From assembly GCA_964429855.1 (NCBI GenBank), contig CAYSDM010000011.1, positions 22,772-86,771 on the forward strand: a DNA stretch of 64,000 nt, written 5' to 3'. Every line of letters begins with the position of its first letter. Within the stretch, counting starts at the first letter, position 1. This stretch comes from CALLMM01 sp964429855. Lineage in GTDB: Bacteria > Armatimonadota > Chthonomonadetes > Chthonomonadales > CAJBBX01. Below, piece by piece: positions 43,075-52,159 of the stretch. A program made the translations under genes and the position numbers. Under the pieces are notes generated by a model. It was not told the DNA's origin, did not search any database, and worked only from the letters and a program-made list of their open reading frames with translations.

Positions 43075-44862
43075 ATGCGCGCAAGAACCCTCTTTCATCC
43101 TCTCCTGTCAGGGGGCATCGCCCTCTCTCTGATCGGCTTTTCGGGCTGTCGGAACGCTCCGAATCCGAAACCGCCAGTCATGCCGCCGACATCCGCTTCT
43201 GTCGCTCCCGGTCTCTTCCGCAATATCGCCGCCGGAGCGGGAATAGATTTCAAGCATGACGCCGGACTGACCGGACAGTTCAAGTTTATCGAGACGACTC
43301 CCGGCGGCTGCGCCCTGATGGACTATGACCAGGATGGACGGCTGGATGCGCTTCTGGCGCAGTCTGGTCCCATTCCCGGCGCGACGCCCTCCGTTCCGCG
43401 CCCGACCTGCAAGCTCTATCGTAATGAGACCGAAGGCGGCGAGGTGCGGTTCCGCGATGTTTCGGCGGAGGCGGGGCTGGAGCGCGATTTCGGCTATCTT
43501 CAGGGAGTCGCTGCCGCAGACTACAATAACGACGGCTATCCCGATCTCTATTTAACGGCGTATGGAGGCAATCGTCTGTTGAAGAGCGTTCCGGGCGCAT
43601 CGGCGGGCAGCCGCCGGTTTCTGGATGTGACCGCTGAAGCGGGCGTCGGCGATGCCGACCGTGGACCGCGCTGGGCGACCTCTGCCGCATGGGGCGACTA
43701 CGATAACGACGGCTGGCTCGATCTGTATGTATGCCACTACGTTCTCTGGACTCCACAGACCGATCATGTCTGTGTCAATCGCGCCGGACAGCGCGCCTAC
43801 TGCACGCCGACACAGTATGAGCCGGATGTGGGGCGACTCTATCGAAACCTGGGCAACGGCAGGTTCCAGGATGTGAGCGTCCAGACGGGTATACAGGCGA
43901 AGCGCGGGCGCGGACTGGGCGCGGTCTGGCTCGATTACGATCAGGATGGACGGCTGGATATCTATGTCGCCAACGACCTCAACCCCAACCTTCTGTTCCA
44001 TAATCGGGGAGGAAGGTTTGAAGAGATGGGCGTAGAAGCGGGAGCCGCCTACGGCGAGGATGGCGAGGCGAATTCCGGCATGGGGATCGCCGTCGGAGAC
44101 TACAACGGCGACGGGCGCGAAGACCTCTATGTAACTAACTTCTCCGGTCAGACCAACTCCCTGTTTCGCAGCGAGGGCAGCAGCCTCTTCACCCACAGCA
44201 CGCGGGCGGCAGGGCTGGCGGCTCCCACCTATCATCTGCTTGCCTGGGGCGTGGCGTTTTGTGATCTGGATCGCGACGGATGGCAGGACCTATTCGTGGG
44301 GAACGGGCATGTGAATCCCGACATCGAGCAGATGAATATAGGAGTCCGCTACGAGCAGCCCAAAGGCGTCTATCGCAATCGCGGCAATGGAACCTTTGAG
44401 GATATCTCCATGCAGGCAGGGGACGCGACTCGGTCCACCGTTACGCGGGGACTGGCGGTCGGCGATGTAAACAATGACGGGAAACTCGACTTTCTCGCCT
44501 GTAATCTGGATCGCCCCGCCGAACTGCTTCTGAACGCCTCGCCCGACACCCATCGTTTTCTGACCCTGCGGCTGGTCGGCGAAAAGTCTAATCGGGACGG
44601 TTTCGGGGCGCGGGTGCGGGTGACGGCGGGAGGCAGGACTCAGACGGCGGTATGCCGCGCCTCCCACAGCTACTGCGCCTCCAGCGATCCGCGCCTGCAT
44701 TTCGGACTGGGAACGACGGAGAAGGTGGATTCCATCGAGATTCGCTGGCCCGGCGGCGCGACAGAGACCATCCGTCTTATAGAGGGAAAACCTATTCTGA
44801 CCAACGCCTTTCTGATTATCACGGAGGGGAAGGGGGCGGCACGCGATGCGCGGATACGTTGA
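43075..44862 (+). CDS. FG-GAP/VCBS and ASPIC/UnbV repeat lipoprotein
   Basis: A 595-aa exported protein. A lipoprotein-type signal (LIGFSGC, Cys about 26) is followed by a beta-propeller of FG-GAP/VCBS repeats with Ca2+-binding DYDQDGRLD, DYNNDGYPDLYLT, DYDNDGWLDLYV, DYNGDGREDLYVTN, DLDRDGWQDLFVGNG and DVNNDGKLDFLACN. A C-terminal ASPIC/UnbV domain follows (SNRDGFGARVRVTAGGRTQTA; LHFGLG; IEIRWPGG). Such CRTAC1-like proteins commonly pair with TPR lipoproteins in Acidobacteriota, Planctomycetota and Armatimonadota. The likely location is the outer surface; function is unknown. The next gene overlaps its end by 17 bases. Confidence 0.9.
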   Translation: MRARTLFHPLLSGGIALSLIGFSGCRNAPNPKPPVMPPTSASVAPGLFRNIAAGAGIDFKHDAGLTGQFKFIETTPGGCALMDYDQDGRLDALLAQSGPIPGATPSVPRPTCKLYRNETEGGEVRFRDVSAEAGLERDFGYLQGVAAADYNNDGYPDLYLTAYGGNRLLKSVPGASAGSRRFLDVTAEAGVGDADRGPRWATSAAWGDYDNDGWLDLYVCHYVLWTPQTDHVCVNRAGQRAYCTPTQYEPDVGRLYRNLGNGRFQDVSVQTGIQAKRGRGLGAVWLDYDQDGRLDIYVANDLNPNLLFHNRGGRFEEMGVEAGAAYGEDGEANSGMGIAVGDYNGDGREDLYVTNFSGQTNSLFRSEGSSLFTHSTRAAGLAAPTYHLLAWGVAFCDLDRDGWQDLFVGNGHVNPDIEQMNIGVRYEQPKGVYRNRGNGTFEDISMQAGDATRSTVTRGLAVGDVNNDGKLDFLACNLDRPAELLLNASPDTHRFLTLRLVGEKSNRDGFGARVRVTAGGRTQTAVCRASHSYCASSDPRLHFGLGTTEKVDSIEIRWPGGATETIRLIEGKPILTNAFLIITEGKGAARDARIR

Positions 44863-45838
44863 GCGATACGCGCTGTGCCTGTTGACAGCGATCACGCTCT
44901 TTCTGGCGGGTTGCGACTCCAGAACCGGCGCGCCTGCCGGCGACCGCAACGCCTCTCGCGCCGCCTGCGCAGAGGCGCAGACCGCGTTAAGCAGCGGCAA
45001 TATCGCCGCCGCAAAAGCCGCCTGGGATCGCGCTGCGAAACTCGATCCGGCCGATCCGGAACCCTATGCAGCGCGTGGACGCCATCACTGGGCGTTGCGA
45101 CAGTTCCGGGAGGCGGCGAAGGCGTTCGAGCAGGCAAGCCGCCGCGCTCCCGATGACGTAGAGATTCTGATGGCGCTGATCCAGACGCGAAAGGATGCGG
45201 GCGATCAGACGCGCACCGAAGAACTGGCGCGCCGCGCGGTGCAGCTTGCTCCCGACAATCCCAAAGCGCGGGTCTATCTGGGAACCTACCTGAGCGCGCT
45301 CTCCGACCGCCCCGACGCACTCGACGAAGCAGGCACGCATCTGAAACGCGCTGCGCAGCTTGCCCCCGGAATGCCGATTCCGCTGATCGAACTGGGAAAG
45401 GTGATGAAACGGCAGGGACGCTATGCGGAGGCGGAGACCTACCTGAAGACCGCCTGGGAGACGTTGTTTCAGGAGAGGCGCGCGCTGCTGCAGTTGGAGA
45501 ACATGTGAGAGGTGGAGCGAAGGCGCGCGTAGACCGCCTATACGCTGGCGATGTGCGCCCGCGCACAGAATCGCCGGAAGGAGGCGGGGCAGTGGTTCGC
45601 CCGGTTCAAAGAGGTAGATGCCCGGATTGAACGGCGCAGCGCGCTCGCTTCCCGCGCGCTGTCCGATCCCCCCGATCTCAATGCTCTGCTGGAACTGGCG
45701 AGCCTGAATAATCGAAACGGCGGCGCAGAAGAGTCGGTTCCTCTCCTGCGCCGCGCGCTGCAGATCGCGCCTGATAATCCCAACGTCCGCGCTCTGGCGG
45801 CGGAGACGGAGCGGCTTCTAGCTATCCCTGCTCCCTGA
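44846..45838 (+). pseudogene. TPR lipoprotein gene interrupted by two in-frame stops
   Basis: The frame begins as a lipoprotein (LFLAGC, Cys about 23) and encodes four to five TPRs. It stops at TGA (45506-45508) after 220 aa, and meets a second stop, TAG (45530-45532), eight codons later. The same frame then continues for 102 codons with further TPR sequence (RRALQIAPDNPNVRALAAETERLL), ending at 45838. No frame change is needed, so the intact ancestor was about 330 aa. A truncated 220-aa product could still be made. It overlaps the FG-GAP gene by 17 bases at its start and the convergent thioredoxin gene by 17 bases at its end. Confidence 0.75.
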
Positions 45839-46346
45839 GCAGTCGGGTGACCTCCTCCTCCAGCTTTTCTCCGAACGCCGGACTGTAGCCGGGATGCACC
45901 CATCGTATCTTTCCCTGCCGGTCTACCAGCACCATGTAGGGGACAGAAAATGCTCCGTAGTTCTCCACGCTCTCCCTGGTGTGGGGTATTCCGGTAACAT
46001 AGGGGATACTGCCTTCCTGAACGAAGGCGCGCAGAGTCTCGCCGCGGTCCTGCTCCAGCGCGACTCCAAACACCTCAAAGCCCTGCTCGCGGTACTTCTC
46101 ATAGACGCGATGAATCTCCGGCATAGACATTTTGCAGGGACCGCACCAGGTCGCCCAGAAGTCTACCAGAACCACTTTGCCTTTGAACTCCGACAGCTTC
46201 CGATCCTTGCCGTCGGGAGTCCGAATGACGATCTCCGGGGCAGACTGTCCGAGGGCAGTGCCGCTGGAACGCGACCTTGCCTCCAGGAAACCCCACAGAC
46301 CGATCACGATCACCAGAAGAATAAGCCAGACTTTTAAACGTGACAA
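45822..46346 (-). CDS. TlpA/ResA-like thioredoxin-fold protein
   Basis: A 174-aa membrane-anchored thiol-disulfide oxidoreductase facing the periplasm. One N-terminal helix (5-22), then a TlpA/ResA-type thioredoxin domain with active site WCGPC (C68, C71), the strand VVLVDFWATW before it, and the cis-Pro region FSVPYMVLVD. Typical jobs are reduction of cytochrome c apoproteins or other periplasmic disulfides. A second related gene lies 19 bases upstream on the same strand, so the two form a tandem pair. Its end overlaps the broken TPR gene. Confidence 0.9.
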   Translation of the reverse strand: MSRLKVWLILLVIVIGLWGFLEARSRSSGTALGQSAPEIVIRTPDGKDRKLSEFKGKVVLVDFWATWCGPCKMSMPEIHRVYEKYREQGFEVFGVALEQDRGETLRAFVQEGSIPYVTGIPHTRESVENYGAFSVPYMVLVDRQGKIRWVHPGYSPAFGEKLEEEVTRLLREQG

Positions 46347-46365
46347 TGATCTCCCTTTCTCGCCC

Positions 46366-46887
46366 TCAACGTTCGGCGAGGAGCCTTTTCACCATCCGCT
46401 CGCGTTCGAAAGCGTCTTTCTCCGAGAATCCAACCTTACGATAACGCACCATGCCCTGACGATCCGTGATGGCAATAAACGGTATGGCGTTGATCCGCAG
46501 GCTGCGGCACATCTCCTGCGCCTGCTTCCGGTCGGTACAGGCAACGGGAAACGTAAGAGCATAGTAACGCCGGAAATCCATTGGCGCCTCGCATCCTTCT
46601 CCCAGAGAGATGCCAACCACCTGCAGCCCGCTGCGACGATACCGGGCATAGAGCGACTGGATTCCCGGCATCTCGTGACGGCAGGGCGTGCACCAGGTTG
46701 TCCAGAAGACCAGCAGGGTCACTTTTCCCCGCAACTGCTCCTGACGAAACTCCTCGTTCGCTGTGGTAGGCAGGCAGAGCGCCGGAAACATCGGAACTCC
46801 GGATAACGGCGGACGCGCGGCAAAGTAGATACTGATTGCCAGCGCGGCGGATAGCGCGATCCAGACCCCTCTTTGACGCGCGCTCAC
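46366..46887 (-). CDS. Second TlpA-like thioredoxin-fold protein
   Basis: A 173-aa protein with an N-terminal membrane helix (8-24) and a thioredoxin domain with active site WCTPC (C66, C69) and cis-Pro region INAIPFIAITD. Extra Cys residues at about 38, 108, 122 and 133 could form further disulfides. It is only distantly similar to the next gene product despite the shared fold, so it may serve a different partner. Start ATG 46887. Confidence 0.85.
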   Translation of the reverse strand: MSARQRGVWIALSAALAISIYFAARPPLSGVPMFPALCLPTTANEEFRQEQLRGKVTLLVFWTTWCTPCRHEMPGIQSLYARYRRSGLQVVGISLGEGCEAPMDFRRYYALTFPVACTDRKQAQEMCRSLRINAIPFIAITDRQGMVRYRKVGFSEKDAFERERMVKRLLAER

Positions 46888-46977
46888 GAAGCCTCTCTGC
46901 CTCCTGCGTTAGGGTACGTACAGATGCCTGCCGGTAGTTCCTTTTGCTCAGTGTACCCGGAACCGGGGAACTCCTGC

Positions 46978-49900
46978 TCAACGCCGATCCAACAGACGGA
47001 TCAGTTTCACCTCCAGCGACTGGAGTGTTATGGTTCCGGTCACTCTCTCTCCGGTCAGAACATCCACCGCCGGAACCGGCTTGCCGTCTCGCATCAGGCG
47101 AAAGGCGACCGGTTGATGGCGCACATTGCACAGGTTCACGACGGTTCCTCGCGGCACTTCGCGACCGGTGTAGGATTCGGAGAAGGGAAGCGTTCCGCTG
47201 CGATAGGTGACCCCCCAGACCGGATTTCCAGTCTTATCCAGCAGTTCTACCGCCGGGCGAATCTCCCAGCGCGTCAACGCCTGTGGGAGCGCCTTCCAGA
47301 GATCCTGCCAGGTAGTTTTTCCGTAGCGATATGTCAGCAAGTCGCCTGTAAGCCGCTGCGGATGAGGAGCGCCATACTCATCTCGCGACAGGATGTCACC
47401 CTCTCCCACAAACACCAGCCTGCCTCTGTACTCCTTTAATCGTTTCATCGCTTTTTCGGAGAGGTGAACGATGTTGGGGATAAACAGCGCCGATGTGTTC
47501 GGAAGGATCCCGTCCTCCAGTTGCCGCTCGGTGATAAAGCCGGTTTTTATGCCCAGAAACGCCAGCGCGCTATAGAGTTTATCTCTGCAGTCCGTATGGC
47601 TTCCCCCGTCGCGGATCAGCGCGGAGGTGCTCTGGAGCAGGAGAACCTGCGGGGCGGCCCGTTGAATGGCGGTCACTTCCCAGGCGGCGCGGTTCAGGTC
47701 GTGATTGACGATGCCGACCGCTTCCGCGCAGGCGGGGCGATGCATGATACTGCCCGCAAAGTCCGATTTCGGGTCGAACGATCTCTCCCAGACCCAGATG
47801 GTGGTGGCGGACTGACCATGTATGGCTGCCTGCCAGAGAGTAGCGCGGATATGTTCTGCCGGGATGTAGCGCGTTTCACGATCTAGAATAAGATGGTTTT
47901 CCGAGTTGAAGACCGGCGCGTTTCGGGCAGATCGCTGCAGGTCATGTCCCATCGCGTTCATCTGCCAGGACTGCGCGAACTCTCCCGCGCCATGCGCATA
48001 GAAGTTGATGCTGTCGTTGCCATGGATGTCGGAGAACCGGCTGAACAGGTAGGCATCTACGCCGTAGATCACATCGCCGTCGTTGAGCAGTGTCCATGTC
48101 ATCGCTTTGGCGTGGATCGGCAGGTCTGGCGCAACCTCCCGAATCGCGGAGGCAAGCATCGCGTGCCACCCGGAAAACCACTCCTGATTGAAGCGAATAT
48201 AGTCCGTCCAGATGGGTGTGCGAGCATAGCGCGCCGGATCGAACGGATCGGGCAGAGGCACATCCTCAAAGCGAGCATAGTTTGCGCCCCAGCGCCGGTT
48301 CAGATTCTCTATTGTGGAGTGCTGCTGCTTCAGCCATTCCAGCCAGTCGGCACGGGAGTGTTCTCCCGGCTCCTCCACATTGATCGGCTCATTGGAGAGG
48401 CAGATGCTATGCAGCGCGGGATGATCTTTGATGGGAGGGATGCTGAGCGCGATAAATCGCTTCAGAAGCTCCTTGCCTTCCGGCGCGTAGAGGCTGTACT
48501 GAATGAAACCGCCCCGCCGCTTGCGAAGAGAGGAATACTTCTCTCTCATCCAGTCGGGCAGATAGTGCGGGCTGATGAGCAAATTGACCGCGACTCCAGC
48601 TTTCTCGGCGCGATCCAGCAGCGCAAGAAGCTCTTTGACCGGCGCGTCGCTGACCTCGCCCTCTTTTGGAAAGACCGAATTGGGCCCGAACTCGACCTGC
48701 GCGATATTCACGCCGTATCGGGGAAATCTCTCCATATCGGCGCGAATCCGGGTAAAGTGTCCATATCCGTTGAAGAAGACGGGACGCCAGACGACGGATG
48801 GGCGATTAGGGATCGCTGTCGGGGCATAGAACATCCCTTCGGTAAGGGTGGATCGCTGGCTGCCGATCTTGCGGGGGACAAACGGGTAGCGCAGCGCGCC
48901 TTTTACGGCGCGGGGAAGCTCCCGTTCGAGTTTTACCGCCATCGTCTCCAGGTCGCCAAGCTGCATCAGGGCGCGGCGCACCTCTTTGCGCTGAATATCC
49001 TCCTCCACAAAGCCGACGAAGTTTTCCAGAACGGTGAAGGTGACCATCGGATAGGAGGGATCGTTGCGAGGGGGCTGGAGGCGGGCAATCTTCGCCCGGA
49101 ACGCGGGAAGGCGACGGCGCAGCGTCTGCAGGCGCGCGCGTGCATTCGACGCGGAGTAGAAGCGCAGGCGCGTCTCCGCCAGGGCAATCCTCTCTCCCGA
49201 TGAATCGATCAGGATCAGCCGGGCTTGTTTCGGCGAGTCGTTCATCCCTGCCGCGCTGCCCGTCACGCGAATGCGCCATGCTCCTGCCTGAATACGCAAT
49301 GCAACGCGCTTTTGCGTATTTCCGGGAGTGAGGACGATCTGAGCCTGTTCGTTGAGCGGGCGCGGCGTGAAGAGAGTGAAGGAGAGATCGAATGCGCCGT
49401 CTCCCTCGATTTCGCTCTCTGTCTGCATGGCGGATAGCTGAAGCCTCTGCGGCTCGTTGGAGGACGGCGCAACGGGAGTCGGCTCTGCGCCCTCTTCCAG
49501 CTTCACATCATCGAGCCAGACGCCTTCATTGGGACTCTCCGTCACAATTCGGATGATGAAATCGCGATCCGCTTCCGAGGGGGTGAAGGTCAGCCAGACG
49601 CGCCGCCACTCTCCCCGCGTCGGGGGCAGTCCCAGCCGGTACTGCCAGCCGCTTCCGCCTCCGATCCAGGCGGTTCCCGGTTTGAGAGAGCGTGTCCATG
49701 CGCTCAGGGTATAGGGCTTTCCGGGGGTCAGACGGATGGCTTCGGTCCGCCAGAGCATTCCGTAGATGTGCGCGCCGAAGGGCGTGCCGTTGGTGAGTTT
49801 CAAGGCGTGGCGTCCGCTGCGCGTCTGGCGGGTGTCCAGCGTGCAGGAGGCGTCGGTGTTGCGCCGATCCCATATCCAGCCTTCCGGCAGGTTCTCCGCA

Positions 49901-50055
49901 GTCGTCCGTTCAAAGCCGGGATCAGGTAGCAGGTTTGCGGCGATCTGAACCGGCTCCGGGCGAATATCCGACCAGCGAAGCGTCTGCGCCGTACCGGCGG
50001 TTCTTGCGCCAATCATCAGCGCGGATAGAATAATGAAACCGAGGATTGAACGCAT
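46978..50055 (-). CDS. Large secreted glycosidase-like protein (GH42/clan A-like)
   Basis: A 1025-aa exported protein. Signal peptide 1-23, then a carbohydrate-binding-module-like domain (GFERTTAENLPEGWIWDRRNTDAS to DDVKLEEGAEP, about 50-200). A middle beta region leads to a TIM barrel resembling GH42 beta-galactosidases (YGVNIAQVEFGPNSVFP; acid candidate Glu in SICLSNEPINVEEP; nucleophile candidate Glu in FNSENHLILDRE). A trimerisation/glutamine-amidotransferase-like domain (LFIPNIVHLSEKAMKRL) and a beta domain end it. Substrate is unknown, and the family call is by pattern only. TGGAGATA lies before ATG 50055. Confidence 0.75.
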   Translation of the reverse strand: MRSILGFIILSALMIGARTAGTAQTLRWSDIRPEPVQIAANLLPDPGFERTTAENLPEGWIWDRRNTDASCTLDTRQTRSGRHALKLTNGTPFGAHIYGMLWRTEAIRLTPGKPYTLSAWTRSLKPGTAWIGGGSGWQYRLGLPPTRGEWRRVWLTFTPSEADRDFIIRIVTESPNEGVWLDDVKLEEGAEPTPVAPSSNEPQRLQLSAMQTESEIEGDGAFDLSFTLFTPRPLNEQAQIVLTPGNTQKRVALRIQAGAWRIRVTGSAAGMNDSPKQARLILIDSSGERIALAETRLRFYSASNARARLQTLRRRLPAFRAKIARLQPPRNDPSYPMVTFTVLENFVGFVEEDIQRKEVRRALMQLGDLETMAVKLERELPRAVKGALRYPFVPRKIGSQRSTLTEGMFYAPTAIPNRPSVVWRPVFFNGYGHFTRIRADMERFPRYGVNIAQVEFGPNSVFPKEGEVSDAPVKELLALLDRAEKAGVAVNLLISPHYLPDWMREKYSSLRKRRGGFIQYSLYAPEGKELLKRFIALSIPPIKDHPALHSICLSNEPINVEEPGEHSRADWLEWLKQQHSTIENLNRRWGANYARFEDVPLPDPFDPARYARTPIWTDYIRFNQEWFSGWHAMLASAIREVAPDLPIHAKAMTWTLLNDGDVIYGVDAYLFSRFSDIHGNDSINFYAHGAGEFAQSWQMNAMGHDLQRSARNAPVFNSENHLILDRETRYIPAEHIRATLWQAAIHGQSATTIWVWERSFDPKSDFAGSIMHRPACAEAVGIVNHDLNRAAWEVTAIQRAAPQVLLLQSTSALIRDGGSHTDCRDKLYSALAFLGIKTGFITERQLEDGILPNTSALFIPNIVHLSEKAMKRLKEYRGRLVFVGEGDILSRDEYGAPHPQRLTGDLLTYRYGKTTWQDLWKALPQALTRWEIRPAVELLDKTGNPVWGVTYRSGTLPFSESYTGREVPRGTVVNLCNVRHQPVAFRLMRDGKPVPAVDVLTGERVTGTITLQSLEVKLIRLLDRR

Positions 50056-50243
50056 CTGTCTATCTCCAGAGAGAAAAGGGGAGGCAAAAGGTAGAGATTG
50101 GTTGTATTTTCGAGAGACTCTTGCGTTCTCTCCTGTATGTGCCGAAATAGAATTGCGCCGATATTCGTCTTTGCAGGGAACGATCGCGATCCGGGGACGT
50201 ATTGTGGTATATCAGGATTCCGGTGAATTGAGAACCATCAACG

Positions 50244-50903
50244 ATGATTGAAAAAGCGGACGTGCCGCCAACGAATGCAGACAACGCCGAAGACCCGCCG
50301 GTTGAAACCCTCTCCTCCATCTTAAGCGCCGCTCTGGACACCAATCAGGACAGCTTTGTCACGGTCGGCGAGATTGCCGATCGTGTGGAAGAGCGCGGAT
50401 TCGGGCTGTTTCTGATTCTGCTGGCGCTCCCAACGATGATACCGGTGCTGCCGCCCGGCGCTTCCGCCATTACGGGCGCGCTGTATGCGCTGCTCGGAAT
50501 ACAGATGTTGATGGGCATGCATGAACCCTGGCTGCCCGGTCGCGTTCGTAACTATCGTCTCTCTCCGAAGGCGCTGAACCTGCTGCAAAAGCGGGGCGTG
50601 CGGTTTATGCAGCGCGTGGAGCGGATGTCCCGTCCCCGATGGCTCTTTGCAGAGCGAAAAGCGGTGCTGCGCAGCGTTGCCCTGATTATTATCGGAATCG
50701 GCATCATCCTGTTTCTGCCGCTCCCCTTTATGAACACGCTTCCCGGTCTGGCGATGGCGGTTATCGGCATTGGCTTCATCAATCGCGACTATCTGTTCGT
50801 CTCCACCGGCTCCTTTACCAGCCTGACCTTAATCGGGATCGTCGTCTTCTTCGGTCACCTGCTGGTGAAGCTGAAAGACTGGCTCCTCGGGCTCTTCAGT
50901 TGA
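50244..50903 (+). CDS. exoD: ExoD family membrane protein
   Basis: A 219-aa protein of the exopolysaccharide synthesis ExoD family. After a polar N-terminus (1-50) it has the family pattern RGFGLFLILLALPTMIPVLPPGASAITGALYALLGIQMLMG and paired hydrophobic segments in the C-terminal half. In Rhizobium ExoD affects exopolysaccharide production and alkaline tolerance; the biochemical role is unknown. No clear Shine-Dalgarno before ATG 50244; TGG-TATATC at about 50211-50219 is a possible extended -10. Convergent with the AI-2E-type permease, with 8 bases between stops. Confidence 0.85.
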   Translation: MIEKADVPPTNADNAEDPPVETLSSILSAALDTNQDSFVTVGEIADRVEERGFGLFLILLALPTMIPVLPPGASAITGALYALLGIQMLMGMHEPWLPGRVRNYRLSPKALNLLQKRGVRFMQRVERMSRPRWLFAERKAVLRSVALIIIGIGIILFLPLPFMNTLPGLAMAVIGIGFINRDYLFVSTGSFTSLTLIGIVVFFGHLLVKLKDWLLGLFS

Positions 50904-50911
50904 TCGCGTAG

Positions 50912-52033
50912 TTACGAAGACGGGGCAGCTTCCACCGCTTCTTCCCGCTTTTCCGTGTCAGCCTTCCGTCGCTCTCTCCTGCTTTTCTGCCCTATCTGCG
51001 GCAGATATATCTCCTCGTACAGCACCTTCACAAAGGCGCAGGTGGGAGTCGCCAGCAGAATGCCGATGGGTCCTAGCAGCGACCCCATCACCACGACCGA
51101 GAACATCACCGAAAAGAAGTGCAGCTTGAGCGCGGATGACATGATGCGCGGAACCAGAAAGTTATTCTCGACCTGCTGCAGAACGATGAAAAAGAGCAGG
51201 ACCCAGAGCGCTTTGATCGGCTCGTCTGCAAAAGCCACCAGGATCGGCGGAATCGCGGTAAGAATAGGACCGATGGTGGGAATGCCCTCTCCCAGCCCCG
51301 CCAGCGTTCCGAACAGCAGCGGCGATTTTATGCCGATTATCCAGAGGAAGATGGTGGAGGGAATGCCGATGGAGAGCATCAGCAAGAAGGTCGCCCGCAC
51401 CCATAGCTGAAGCTGTTCCGACACCCGGAACAGCACCCGCAGCACCGTGCGCCGATGCTGCGGTGGAAAGGCATGGACAAATCCGCGCACCAGCGGCTTG
51501 GGATTGGCGACGGTGTAGAGTGTCAGGATCAGCACCAGCAGAAGGCTCAGCACGCCTGTCAGGAAGGAGAGCGAGAAACGCCCTATCTGCGGCAGGAGAC
51601 TGCGTCCCAGGCCGCTGACCGCGTCCGAAAGGCTCTTCTGAATATCGGCGCGCTCAATCTGCTCGCGCAGATGCGGATACCGCGCCGTCAGTTCCTCAAA
51701 CCGCATCTCCAATCGCTGCGTATAGTCGGGAAACTTGGTCGCCAGATCGTTCGCCTGATTGAGGATGGGGGGGATGGCGTAGGAGATCACCAGATAGGCG
51801 GCAAAGACGATGAACAGCACCAGCAGCAGCACAGAAGCGCTGCGAGACAGTCCGCGCCGCTCCAGTCTGCGGATGGGCGGATCGAGAACCATGGTGAAGA
51901 AGAGCACCAGAATGAAGGGGATCAGCGTGACGGCGATGGTATCAATGAAACGCACCAGCAGAAAGATGCCCAGCGCCCAGAAGATCAGACTGCGGAAGTT
52001 GGCGACACGCACCTGGATGACGGGTTCCGGCAT
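50912..52033 (-). CDS. AI-2E (PerM) family permease
   Basis: A 373-aa inner-membrane protein with about eight transmembrane helices: two N-terminal pairs, a central soluble region (about 95-165, coiled) and the C-terminal cluster with GLGEGIPTIGPILTAIPPILVAF, characteristic of the AI-2E/PerM family. Members transport diverse small molecules or ions (some act as Na+/H+ antiporters); the substrate is not predictable. A charged tail ends the protein. TAAGGAGATTC lies before ATG 52033. Confidence 0.88.
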   Translation of the reverse strand: MPEPVIQVRVANFRSLIFWALGIFLLVRFIDTIAVTLIPFILVLFFTMVLDPPIRRLERRGLSRSASVLLLVLFIVFAAYLVISYAIPPILNQANDLATKFPDYTQRLEMRFEELTARYPHLREQIERADIQKSLSDAVSGLGRSLLPQIGRFSLSFLTGVLSLLLVLILTLYTVANPKPLVRGFVHAFPPQHRRTVLRVLFRVSEQLQLWVRATFLLMLSIGIPSTIFLWIIGIKSPLLFGTLAGLGEGIPTIGPILTAIPPILVAFADEPIKALWVLLFFIVLQQVENNFLVPRIMSSALKLHFFSVMFSVVVMGSLLGPIGILLATPTCAFVKVLYEEIYLPQIGQKSRRERRKADTEKREEAVEAAPSS

Positions 52034-52128
52034 GAGAAGAGAATCTCCTTACGGGAAACATGAGGGAAACGCAAAGAGATACTTCTCATCGGGGAGAGAG
52101 GTTTCCTGCCTGCTCTTCGTTTCGAGGA

Positions 52129-52159
52129 GAGGTCAATCCGCCTAACGCGGATTGACCTC
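52129..52159 (-). terminator. Hairpin overlapping the stop codon of the pseudopilin gene
   Basis: A perfect 13-bp stem (52129-52141 with 52147-52159) with a 5-base loop that includes the stop codon (52142-52144, minus strand). No U-tract follows. Confidence 0.6.
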
